From the NCBI GenBank assembly GCA_016926955.1, contig JAFGNN010000074.1, positions 35,726 through 99,725 on the forward strand: a DNA stretch of 64,000 bases, in the 5' to 3' direction. Position numbers and translations under genes: made by a program. A model generated the notes under the pieces. The model saw nothing but the letters and a program-made list of their open reading frames with translations. It was not told the origin of the DNA and searched no databases. Below are positions 16,314 through 23,623 of this stretch, in pieces; the stretch's first letter is position 1, and each line of letters starts with the position of its first letter. This DNA comes from Spirochaetales bacterium (GTDB taxonomy: Bacteria > Spirochaetota > Spirochaetia > Treponematales > UBA12059).

Positions 16314-18425
16314 TCAATCTCCCTGGGGCGGCATCGAGCGGAAGTAGCGCTCGAGGTACCGCGAGTAGTACGAGCGGAGGTCGGCTTCGTCGGCGTCGTG
16401 GATCAGTTCCACGGTGCGGGCGTCGAGAAGCGAGACCGAGATTTCGTTGAGGATGTCCTGCGTCTCGCTCGAGAGCGAGCGCGGGGCCAGGAGCAGGGCG
16501 AGTCGGGTCGGGCGCGCCTCCCAGGCGTCCGACCACGCCGGGACGGGGCCTTCGAAGGCGTGGACGGTGAAGGACGGCACTTCGATGCCTTGGCCGCGCG
16601 CGTGCAGGAAGAGCACGCGGCTCGAGGGGAGCAGGATGCCCCGGTCCCGGGAACGCTCGCGCAGCGCGAGGAGGGCGCTTTCGCCGTCCGCGACGAGGCC
16701 GGCCGAGGCGCAGCGCCCGACGGCGAGCGAGAGGAAGCCGTCCCAGTCGTCGTCCGCTCGCGCGTCGCGGAAAACCCGGAGCCTCTCGAGAAGGCCGATG
16801 AGCGCCGAGAGGTGGCGCGAGAGCCGCTGGAGCGAGTCGAGCGTGCCCTCGCGGCCGGACGGTCCGCGTGCCGGACCCGAGGCGTGGGTGAGCGCGCGGC
16901 CGCGGCGCGAGGCGAGCCTGGCTCGGAGCTCGCGGAGTCCTTCGGGCGAGAGCAGGGGGTCCACGAGGGCGTAGTCCCCGCGGTCGAGGGGAAGGGGGAT
17001 GGTCGAGACGATGAGGTCCCAGTCGTCGTGCGGCACCTCGCGGACGTCGAACCAGGAAAGGTTGGCGACGATGTCGATCTCGGGCAGCTCGGCGCGGATC
17101 CGGCTTGCGAGCATCCGCGCGCTTCCGATGCCCGCCGAGCACACCACGAGGGCGCGGAAGCGCCGCTCTCCGCCTTCCGCGCGCGCCACGGCCGCCCCGA
17201 AGTGGAGCGCCAGGTAGCCGACCTCGTCGTCGCCGACCGGAAGACCCGGAAAGGCGACGGCGCAGGCCGTGCGTACCGCGGCGAAAACCTCGGGGTATTC
17301 GCCGCGGATGCGCTCGAGCAGCGGGTTGCGGATCGGCAGGCCGTTCCGCAGGCGGTAGGCCGCTGGACCCCAGTGGGCGGCGAGACCGTCCCGCAGGACT
17401 CGGTCGCCGTCGAAGTCGCGGCCGAGCAGCCGGCCGCATTCGGTCGCCAGGGCCGACGCCTCCGCAACCGAACCCAGGCCGGCGTCGAGGAGCCCGGCGT
17501 CGGGGCGCTCGATCTTGGCTCCGCGGAGGAAGCGTTCGGCCGCCGCGACCTCGGCTTCGGCCGCCGGGCTCCCGGCGAGCGCCGGCAGCGCCGACACGCA
17601 GTGCCGCGCGATCGAGGCGGCGTCGAATTCCGTTTGCGTCGTTCCGCCCGCGTCGGAGGGCCGCGCGTCCGAGGGTTCGAGCCGCGCGCCTTTCGAGTCG
17701 CGCGCGAGGGCCACCGCCAGGTGGACGACCAGGGCGAGGTAGTCGCGCGGGGCCAGGGCCGGCAGCGTGCCTTTCGGCAGACCCGAGAGCGCCCGCTCGG
17801 CTGCCCTGAGCGACGCCGCCGGGCAGGCGCCGAGCAGGCGCGCGAGCGGTCCGTCGGGACACGCGCCGTCCCGAACCGTCCCGCCGAGCATCGAGAGTAT
17901 GCCGGCCTCGCCGAGCTGCTCCATGGCCAGCGACGCGATGGCCTGGCGCCGCGACGACTCGCCGCCTTCGACCCTTACGCCGAGTCCTTTGCGCAAGGTG
18001 AGCGAAAGTCCGTGGAGGGCGAGCCAGGGGCGCAGGGTCTCGAGGTCGCGGCGCACCAGCGCGGTCGAAGCCTTGAGTTCCAGGGCCAGGGCGTAGAGCT
18101 TTACTGCTTCGCTCGAGTCGAGCAGGATGAGGGCGAGCGCGCGCGAGCGCTCCTCTCCGTCGAGCGCGCGCGGGGCCGAGCGTTCGAGCTCAGCGCGGCA
18201 CGCGGCCAGCGCCTCGGGCGAGCCGACCAGCGCGAGCCCGTGGCCGGCGCGGCTCGAGAGCGAGATGCCGAAGCGTGCCCTGAGGGGCGCGGCCAGCCGC
18301 GCGAGCTCGCGGTGGACGGTGCGGGCAGAGACGCCGAGCGCCTCGGCGATGCGGCCGAGGGTCGTTTCGCGCCCCTCCTCGAGAAGCACCCCGAGGATGG
18401 CTCCTTGTCTTCCGGTCAGTTCCAC
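16314..18425 (-). CDS. mtlR: MtlR/BglG-type PRD transcription activator
   Basis: A 703-residue multidomain regulator. An HTH of the Mga/DeoR type (GRQGAILGVLLEEG, then VSARTVHREL) is followed by a second winged helix, PRD1 (His in LVVHLAVAL near 238), PRD2 (His in YLALHFGAA near 405), a IIB-like domain with Cys (VVCSAGIGSARM, near residue 428) and a C-terminal IIA-like domain (LFLHARGQGIEVPSF). This is the layout of B. subtilis MtlR, a DNA-binding activator switched by PTS phosphorylation, rather than an antiterminator. It lies inside the operon it should control. Confidence 0.9.
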   Translation of the reverse strand: MELTGRQGAILGVLLEEGRETTLGRIAEALGVSARTVHRELARLAAPLRARFGISLSSRAGHGLALVGSPEALAACRAELERSAPRALDGEERSRALALILLDSSEAVKLYALALELKASTALVRRDLETLRPWLALHGLSLTLRKGLGVRVEGGESSRRQAIASLAMEQLGEAGILSMLGGTVRDGACPDGPLARLLGACPAASLRAAERALSGLPKGTLPALAPRDYLALVVHLAVALARDSKGARLEPSDARPSDAGGTTQTEFDAASIARHCVSALPALAGSPAAEAEVAAAERFLRGAKIERPDAGLLDAGLGSVAEASALATECGRLLGRDFDGDRVLRDGLAAHWGPAAYRLRNGLPIRNPLLERIRGEYPEVFAAVRTACAVAFPGLPVGDDEVGYLALHFGAAVARAEGGERRFRALVVCSAGIGSARMLASRIRAELPEIDIVANLSWFDVREVPHDDWDLIVSTIPLPLDRGDYALVDPLLSPEGLRELRARLASRRGRALTHASGPARGPSGREGTLDSLQRLSRHLSALIGLLERLRVFRDARADDDWDGFLSLAVGRCASAGLVADGESALLALRERSRDRGILLPSSRVLFLHARGQGIEVPSFTVHAFEGPVPAWSDAWEARPTRLALLLAPRSLSSETQDILNEISVSLLDARTVELIHDADEADLRSYYSRYLERYFRSMPPQGD

Positions 18426-18440
18426 GGTCGCTCCGGGAGC

Positions 18441-18480
18441 GCGGGAGCCGCCGGCGCGTCGTGGCGCCTCCGGCTCCCGC
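18441..18480 (-). promoter_or_regulatory. intercistronic stem-loop between IIBC and mtlR
   Basis: GCGGGAGCCG (18441-18450) pairs with CGGCTCCCGC (18471-18480). After a two-base mismatch, GGCGC pairs with GCGCC, leaving a six-base loop. No T tract follows on the minus strand. It probably shields the 3' end of the permease message or attenuates read-through, so that the regulator is made at a lower level than the transporter. Confidence 0.6.
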
Positions 18481-18497
18481 TGTCGAATTGGGGTGCG

Positions 18498-19904
18498 TCA
18501 GCCCTTGAGCTTCTCGACGATGATGTCGTACTCGGGGCTCTTGAGGAAGTCGTCGATCGAGACGTGCGCCGCCTCGGGATTGACGGCGCGGGCGCGCTCG
18601 GTCAGCGACTCGTGCGTGATGACGATGTCGGCGTCGGCCGGGATCTCGTTGACCGCGCAGTTGGACACCGCGACGGAGAGACCCGCTTTCTTGAGCTTGC
18701 CGCGGAGGATCGAGGCGCCCATCGCGCTCGAGCCCATGCCCGCGTCGCAGGCGAACACGATCTTTCCGGCGCCGGCCGAAAGCGTGGAAGCGCCGAAGCG
18801 GAGCTTCGAGCCCTTGTTCGCCTCGGTGCGGGCGGTCGCGGATGACAGCGTCGTGTCGGACTGCTTCGTGAACTTGAGCAGGGCCCAGGCCACGGCGAGC
18901 GAGGCGCCGGTCGAGGTGGTAACGCCGGCCAGCACCGGAAAGAGCCCGCCCTTCGGCGTCATGGCGATGTAGGCGAAGATCGAGCCGGGCGAGGGGGTGG
19001 CCACGAGGCCGGCGCCGAGAACGGCGAAGGTAAAGGTGCCGACCATGCCGCCCGCGATGGCGGCCAGGATCAGCTTCGGGTTCATCAGGATGTAGGGGAA
19101 GTAGATTTCGTGGATGCCGCCGAGGAAGTGGATGATGACGGCACCCGGGGCGGATTCCCTGGCCATGCCCTTGCCGGCGAGCCAGTAGGCCAGCAGGATG
19201 CCGAGGCCGGGGCCGGGGTTGGACTCGAGCATGAAGATGATCGACTTGCCCGCGGCGCTTGATTCCTGGATGCCGATGGGTCCGAGCACGCCGTGGTTGA
19301 TGGCGTTGTTGAGGAAGAGCACCTTTCCCGGCTCGATGAACAGGTTCGCGAGCGGCAGGAGCCCGGCGTTCACGATGACGCGCACTCCGCCGGCGAGGAA
19401 GTTCGACACCGCCGTGACCGCGGGGGCCGCGAAGAGGAACGAGGCCAGCGCGACGAGCATGCCCAGGATGCCGAGCGTGAAGTTCGACACGAGCATCTCG
19501 AAGCCCGAGGCGATCCGTCCCTCGAGCAGGCGGTCGAGCTGCTTGAGCGCGAGCGCCGCGAGCGGGGCCACGATCATGGCGCCGAGGAACATCGGGATGC
19601 TCGATCCGACGATGACGCCCATCGTCGCCACGGCGCCGATGATGCCGCCGCGCAGGTCGTGCACCATCTTGCCGCCCGTGTAGCCGATGAGCAACGGCAG
19701 CAGGTAGCTGATCATGGGTCCCACGAGCTTCGCGAAGCCCTCGTTCGGGATCCACCCGGTGGGAATGAAGAAGGCGGTGATGAGCCCCCAGGCGATGAAG
19801 GCGCCGATGTTCGGCATCACCATCCCGCTCAGGAAGCGCCCGGACCTCTGCAGCGCGGCTCGGAAATCGCCGCCCTTGGCCACGGTCGGTAAGGTTTCGG
19901 TCAT
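18498..19904 (-). CDS. mtlA: PTS mannitol-type IIBC permease
   Basis: A 468-residue protein. Residues 1-350 form the MtlA-type IIC: FIPTGWIPNEGFAKLVGPM, YLLPLLIGYTGGKMVHD, EPGKVLFLNNAINHG and IHFLGGIHEIYFPYILMNP with the GIHE substrate motif. The IIB domain follows a linker, with phospho-Cys in IVFACDAGMGSSAMG near residue 384. IIA is encoded separately. It imports mannitol (or a closely related hexitol) as the 1-phosphate. GGAGG lies 6 bases before the ATG. It is the first gene of the operon. Confidence 0.92.
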   Translation of the reverse strand: MTETLPTVAKGGDFRAALQRSGRFLSGMVMPNIGAFIAWGLITAFFIPTGWIPNEGFAKLVGPMISYLLPLLIGYTGGKMVHDLRGGIIGAVATMGVIVGSSIPMFLGAMIVAPLAALALKQLDRLLEGRIASGFEMLVSNFTLGILGMLVALASFLFAAPAVTAVSNFLAGGVRVIVNAGLLPLANLFIEPGKVLFLNNAINHGVLGPIGIQESSAAGKSIIFMLESNPGPGLGILLAYWLAGKGMARESAPGAVIIHFLGGIHEIYFPYILMNPKLILAAIAGGMVGTFTFAVLGAGLVATPSPGSIFAYIAMTPKGGLFPVLAGVTTSTGASLAVAWALLKFTKQSDTTLSSATARTEANKGSKLRFGASTLSAGAGKIVFACDAGMGSSAMGASILRGKLKKAGLSVAVSNCAVNEIPADADIVITHESLTERARAVNPEAAHVSIDDFLKSPEYDIIVEKLKG

Positions 19905-19984
19905 GGAAGTCCTCCGTGGGGGCAGTGTAGGGGCGTTTCCCGGACCCGTGTCGGCAATGAAAATTCCGGTCCGTCAGCGCGCCC

Positions 19985-20007
19985 CGCGACAAATCGCGTT
20001 TGTCGCG
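19985..20007. promoter_or_regulatory. 23-bp palindrome, candidate MtlR operator
   Basis: CGCGACAAA (19985-19993), five bases, TTTGTCGCG (19999-20007): a perfect nine-base inverted repeat about 80-100 bases upstream of the IIBC start. The half-site resembles the TTGnCACA half of MtlR operators in Firmicutes in its TTTGTC core. The promoter between it and the gene has a passable -10 (TACACT) but no good -35, which fits activation from this site. On RNA it would also make a strong hairpin. Confidence 0.6.
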
Positions 20008-20057
20008 CCACGGCCGGACGGTCGCGTCGCAGGGGGGCCCCGGTCCGGGGTCCGCTC

Positions 20058-21116
20058 CTACGCCAGCAGCCTGAGCCGCGCGAACACGTACTCGAGGGTG
20101 TCGCGCGCCAGCACCTGTCGGCGCCAGGGCGTGCCGGGCAAGGTTGCGGCCTCGACCGCCTCGCGCTCGAGGTAGGCGCGCGCGGAACCTTCGCGGCACC
20201 AGTGCACCAGGGCTATGGTCGCGCCTTCGATCTCGATCGCGGTGAAGCCTTCGCGGCCGGTGGCGGAGCCCGAGTTGAACATGGCGGGCACCAGCAGGTC
20301 TTCCTTCTCGTAGAGGCTGCGCGAGACGGGGCGGCGGAGCTCGCGACCCGAGAGCCCGCGGAGCTCGTCGCGGTAGACGCGGATCAGGGCCTCCAGCTCG
20401 TCGCGCTCGCGCCCGTCCGTCTCGGTATAGCGGCGCAGGAGGGATTCGAGCTTCCAGCGCAGCGTGTCGTACTTCGAGTGCGACTCGAAGAGGGGGCGGT
20501 GGGTGTGTCCGGCCACAACCACCATGCCGAGCTCGCGGGCGGCTCGGTAGATGCGCCGTTCGGCCCGCCAGCGACGTTCGCTCTGCATGCGCGTGCCGAC
20601 GTTGGGAATGGCGAGCGGACTCGCTATCCGGCGCACGATGAACTGCGCGATGGCGTTGTACTTGCCGTAGAACTTGTTCGACTGGTGGCCGTGGAAGGCC
20701 AGGATGGGTCCCGCGGCCGTCTCCAGTCGGAGCGCGTGGCCGATCGGGAACTCGTCGTCGATAGCGGCGAGCAGGGCATGGTCGTGGTTGCCGACCAGCT
20801 TGCAGAGCCCCGGCCCGTCGCGGAAGCGCGCGAACAGGTCGAAAAGCTCGCGGTAGGCGGCGCGGACGACGGGGAGGTCGAATTTCTGCAGTTCCTCGAC
20901 GTCGCCGTTCAGGACGAGTTTCCAGGATCCCGGAAGATAGAAACTCTCGAGCGCTTCGGCGACGAGAGCCTCGCTGCGCCGGAAGTCGTCGCGCCTCGAA
21001 CGGTCGCCCAGGTGGAGGTCGGAGAGGAAGATCGCCTTCCCGTCGTGTCCCAGCCGCTCCACGCGGGCGGTTTCGATGAGCACTCGCATGGCGGCGAGGA
21101 ATTCGTCCAGTTTCAC
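20058..21116 (-). CDS. calcineurin-like metallophosphoesterase
   Basis: A 352-residue enzyme with the whole metal-ligand set: FLSDLHLGD, LNGDVEELQ, LVGNHDHAL, AFHGHQSN and VAGHTHRP. Phosphodiesterases of this fold include LpxH and cAMP or nucleotide hydrolases; the long insert (residues 150-290, rich in Arg and Glu) is not LpxH-like. GTG at 21116 is preferred because GGAGG lies 6 bases upstream; the ATG at 21152 has none. The substrate is unknown. Transcribed alone. Confidence 0.85.
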   Translation of the reverse strand: MKLDEFLAAMRVLIETARVERLGHDGKAIFLSDLHLGDRSRRDDFRRSEALVAEALESFYLPGSWKLVLNGDVEELQKFDLPVVRAAYRELFDLFARFRDGPGLCKLVGNHDHALLAAIDDEFPIGHALRLETAAGPILAFHGHQSNKFYGKYNAIAQFIVRRIASPLAIPNVGTRMQSERRWRAERRIYRAARELGMVVVAGHTHRPLFESHSKYDTLRWKLESLLRRYTETDGRERDELEALIRVYRDELRGLSGRELRRPVSRSLYEKEDLLVPAMFNSGSATGREGFTAIEIEGATIALVHWCREGSARAYLEREAVEAATLPGTPWRRQVLARDTLEYVFARLRLLA

Positions 21117-21486
21117 GTCCGGCCTCCGGGCAGTTCGGGAATGATGGCACACTCGGACTCCGGAGCGATCTTCCCGGACGGGGCGAGGCCCTTTCGCGGA
21201 GCGGGAAGGCTCCCGGGCGTACCGGGTTTCAGGGCCGGCCGCGCGCGGGCCGCCCTCCGGGCTTCGCGTACTTTATCGCGGTTCCGGCAGGGTTTTACCA
21301 TACCGCGACGACGCGTCGCGCCCTGACTCGAGCCCGCGAGTCCTCCCGCGCCTTCGGCGTCGCCGGCGCGCCCGCGGGACGCTCCGGCTGGGGATCGAAG
21401 GATCCGAGCCCCGATCCGGGCTCAAACGATCCGGGTCCAGGATAATCCACTTGACCCGGCGCCGCTGACGCGCCACGTTCCTTTCC
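21117..21486. other. 370-base intergenic region with a promoter at its right end
   Basis: No credible gene is seen. A six-bp hairpin GAGCCC/GGGCTC lies at 21406-21423. TTGACC (21451-21456), 17 bases, CACGTT (21474-21479) and 7 bases lead straight to the ATG at 21487, a poor -10 but the same geometry as other leaderless starts in the window. The rest is GC-rich and unstructured by eye. Confidence 0.5.
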
Positions 21487-22005
21487 ATGGATTACTTCGA
21501 CGTACCCCTCGGCAAGGCCTACGAGCTGCTCAACCCAGGCGGCCTCGTGTGGCTCTGCACGCGTGCGGAGGACGGCCGCCCCGACCTGGCGCCGGTCTCC
21601 TGGAACTGCCCGCTCGATTACGAGCCGGTCTCGAAGGTGCTGCTCGTGGTCGACACCTCGCACCGCAGCTACGAGAACCTGGTGGAGGCGGGCGAATTCG
21701 TCGTAGCCCTGCCGACGGCCGCGCAGCGCGCCCTCGTGGACGAGACCGGCTCGGTGTCCGGCCGCGACCTCGACAAGTACGGGCATTTCGGCATCGGCTC
21801 CCGTCCGGCGGAAACCGTTGACGCCCTGGTGCCCGAGGGGGTGGCGGGCTGGCTCGAGTGCCGGCTCCTGCGCGTGGTGGTCGAGGGCACGAGCGGCGTC
21901 GTGTTCGGCGAGGTGCTGAAGGCGAAGGCGAAGGCCGACGCGTGGAAGGAGCGCCTGCACTACGTGCGCGAAGGCCTCTGGTTCGCGCCCGGACCGGCCT
22001 TGTAG
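21487..22005 (+). CDS. flavin reductase-like FMN-binding split-barrel protein
   Basis: A 172-residue protein of the flavin reductase-like/flavoredoxin family. The order of motifs fits: GGLVWLCTRAEDGRPDLAPVSWNCPLDYEP near the N-terminus (FMN phosphate loop), then S-Y-E-N-L and F-V-V-A-L-P near residue 65, and a conserved GHFGIG before the C-terminal strands. Members pass electrons between NAD(P)H, flavin and redox proteins. No Shine-Dalgarno site precedes the ATG. The phosphatase gene follows after 8 bases. Confidence 0.8.
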   Translation: MDYFDVPLGKAYELLNPGGLVWLCTRAEDGRPDLAPVSWNCPLDYEPVSKVLLVVDTSHRSYENLVEAGEFVVALPTAAQRALVDETGSVSGRDLDKYGHFGIGSRPAETVDALVPEGVAGWLECRLLRVVVEGTSGVVFGEVLKAKAKADAWKERLHYVREGLWFAPGPAL

Positions 22006-22013
22006 GAGTGCGC

Positions 22014-22595
22014 ATGGAATCCGTCCATGATTCCGACGCGGGCCCGGGCGGCGCCACGGCGATCACTCCGGTCCCCATCCCCTTCTCGTACTGGGTGCTT
22101 CCCGGGCGCTTCCTCGCGGGCGAGTATCCGGGGCACGCCACCGACGCGGTCGCGCGCGCGCGCCTCGGAGCCCTGATCGACGCGGGCGTCCGGAGCTTCG
22201 TCGACCTGACCGAGGAGCGCGACGGGCTCGAACCCTACGACGCCCTGCTCCGCGAGCTGTCCGGCGGCGCGGCCCGTCATCTGAAGCGCGGCATCCGCGA
22301 CGTCTCGGTGCCGCGGCGGAAAGCAGACATGGTCGCCATCCTCGACGCCATAGACGCCGAGCTGGCGGAGGGCCGTGCCGTCTACGTCCACTGCTGGGGC
22401 GGCGTGGGGCGCACCGGCACCGTGGTCGGCTGCTGGCTCGCGCGCCACTACGGCGACTCGGGCCGCGCCGTACCCTGGCCCGACGGCTCGCACCGCGACT
22501 TCGCCGCGCTCTGGGCCGCCTGCCCGAAGGCCGCCTACCGGCAGTCGCCCGAGACGCCCGAGCAGCGGGACTTCGTGGCGAGGTGGCGGGAGTAG
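22014..22595 (+). CDS. dual-specificity/tyrosine phosphatase-like protein
   Basis: A 193-residue Cys-based phosphatase. The P-loop VHCWGGVGRTG fits H-C-x5-R-T/S. A plausible general acid Asp is in FVDLTEERD. The N-terminus (YWVLPGRFLAGEYPG) is shared with bacterial DSP-type proteins, which often act on nucleotides or phosphoinositides rather than protein. TAGGAG lies 5 bases before the ATG. It overlaps no neighbour and is probably cotranscribed with the flavin reductase. Confidence 0.85.
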   Translation: MESVHDSDAGPGGATAITPVPIPFSYWVLPGRFLAGEYPGHATDAVARARLGALIDAGVRSFVDLTEERDGLEPYDALLRELSGGAARHLKRGIRDVSVPRRKADMVAILDAIDAELAEGRAVYVHCWGGVGRTGTVVGCWLARHYGDSGRAVPWPDGSHRDFAALWAACPKAAYRQSPETPEQRDFVARWRE

Positions 22596-22670
22596 CGGGG
22601 CCGGCCCCGGAGTTCCCGCGGCCGGGCAGGAGTTTTTCACTCGGGCTCTGTCGCGGCTCCGGAATGGGGC

Positions 22671-22676
22671 TATACT
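22671..22676 (+). promoter_or_regulatory. -10 box placing the DUF488 start at or next to +1
   Basis: TATACT at 22671-22676 is followed by 7 bases and then the ATG at 22684. No -35 is convincing. No Shine-Dalgarno site exists between the box and the ATG, so the message is predicted to be leaderless. Confidence 0.6.
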
Positions 22677-22683
22677 GCATGCC

Positions 22684-23061
22684 ATGCAAAACATCCATTT
22701 GAAACGCGCCTACGAAGCCCCCGAACCCGCCGACGGCCGCCGCTTCCTGGTGGACCGGATCTGGCCGCGCGGCGTGACCAAGGAGAGGCTTGCCCTCGAC
22801 GCCTGGCTGAAGGAAGCCGCGCCGAGCCCGGAGCTCCGGAAGGGCTACTGCCACGACCCCGCGAAATACGAAGAGTTCCGTCGGCGCTATCTGGCGGAGC
22901 TCCGCGACGGGCTCGCCGCAGGCGTCGCCGACCTGGCGACGCTGGTCGCGGCCGCGCGCGAAGGCGGCGTGACCCTCGTCTACGCGGCGAAGGACGAGGC
23001 GACTTCGCACGCCCGCGTGCTCGGGGAATTCCTCGAAACGACCATGAAGGGAGGCGCCTGA
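22684..23061 (+). CDS. DUF488-family protein
   Basis: A 125-residue protein with the family marks RFLVDRIWPRGVTKE near residue 20 and DAWLKEAAPSPELRKGYCHDPAKYEEFRRRY. The C-terminal half (VTLVYAAKDEATSHARVLGEFL) matches the conserved Lys-Asp/Glu-x-x-x-x-H region. DUF488 proteins are small, widely distributed and biochemically uncharacterised. The TGA overlaps the ATG of the OsmC gene by one base, so the two form a coupled pair. OsmC neighbours hint at an oxidative or thiol-stress role. Confidence 0.9.
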   Translation: MQNIHLKRAYEAPEPADGRRFLVDRIWPRGVTKERLALDAWLKEAAPSPELRKGYCHDPAKYEEFRRRYLAELRDGLAAGVADLATLVAAAREGGVTLVYAAKDEATSHARVLGEFLETTMKGGA

Positions 23062-23501
23062 TGGCCGAAGTTCGATTTCCGGTGGAAGCCAGGATCGGCA
23101 CGGTCGACCGGGAGCGCGAAGCGGCTCTCCGGCTCGACGGCTTCGAGCTGGTCGCCTCCGCGCCCTCGGCGCTCGGCGGCAAGGGCGCGGGCACGAGTCC
23201 CGAGGCCCTGGTGGCGGCGGGCGCCCTGAGCTGCTGGTCGCTCACCTTCGAGGCGGTGCTGAAGCGGCGCGAGCTGCCCTTCGCCTCGATCGACTCCTTC
23301 GCCGACGCCGTGGTCTCGGGAGTGCCCGGCTCGGACCGCTACTCGGCCGTGCGCTTTTCAGCGCGCGTGCAGGGCGGCGATGCCTCGCGACTCGCCGACT
23401 ACGAGGCCGCCGCGCGGCGCGCCCTCGAGCGGAGCTTCATCGTCCACGCGCTTTCGGGCGGCACCATAAACTTCGAGCTCGCCAGCGTCACCATACCCTG
23501 A
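23061..23501 (+). CDS. OsmC-family protein, one catalytic Cys missing
   Basis: A 146-residue OsmC/Ohr-fold protein. It has GAGTSPEALVAAGALSCWSLTFEAVLKRR with the first redox Cys, but the second conserved Cys position (usually in a C-P-V/I motif near residue 125) reads SFIVHAL, so the two-Cys peroxidase chemistry should not work. It may act as a thiol-dependent binding protein or a one-Cys variant. GGAGG lies 6 bases before the ATG, inside the DUF488 gene. Confidence 0.85.
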   Translation: MAEVRFPVEARIGTVDREREAALRLDGFELVASAPSALGGKGAGTSPEALVAAGALSCWSLTFEAVLKRRELPFASIDSFADAVVSGVPGSDRYSAVRFSARVQGGDASRLADYEAAARRALERSFIVHALSGGTINFELASVTIP

Positions 23502-23517
23502 GCCCAACGCACCGCCT

Positions 23518-23601
23518 GCTGTCACGAAGCTTCGGGACGGCGATGTGGCCGTACCCGCAGCGATGCTCGCGGCCTTGCTGTCACGAAGCTTCGGGACGGC
23601 G
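23518..23601. repeat. two copies of a 25-bp repeat with a GAAGCTTC core
   Basis: GCTGTCACGAAGCTTCGGGA followed by CGGCG occurs at 23518-23542 and again at 23577-23601, 59 bases apart. The centre GAAGCTTC is a palindrome. They lie between convergent genes. A diverged pair of the same motif occurs at 47458-47512, which suggests a dispersed genomic repeat family rather than a local duplication. Confidence 0.75.
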
Positions 23602-23623
23602 CGCCGGCGTGCCGTGTCCGGGC

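Noticed and set aside
16314..18425. BglG-type antiterminator with an RNA target
   Set aside because: The protein has DNA-binding HTH domains and IIB/IIA-like modules rather than a CAT RNA-binding domain.
16203..18845. 880-codon plus-strand open frame opposite mtlR
   Set aside because: Antisense shadow of mtlR with Arg/Gly/Ala-rich composition and no start context.
18190..21150. 986-codon minus-strand open frame overlapping mtlA and the phosphoesterase
   Set aside because: It is out of frame with two well-recognised genes, is Arg/Pro/Gly-rich and has no family motif; it is a by-product of high GC content.
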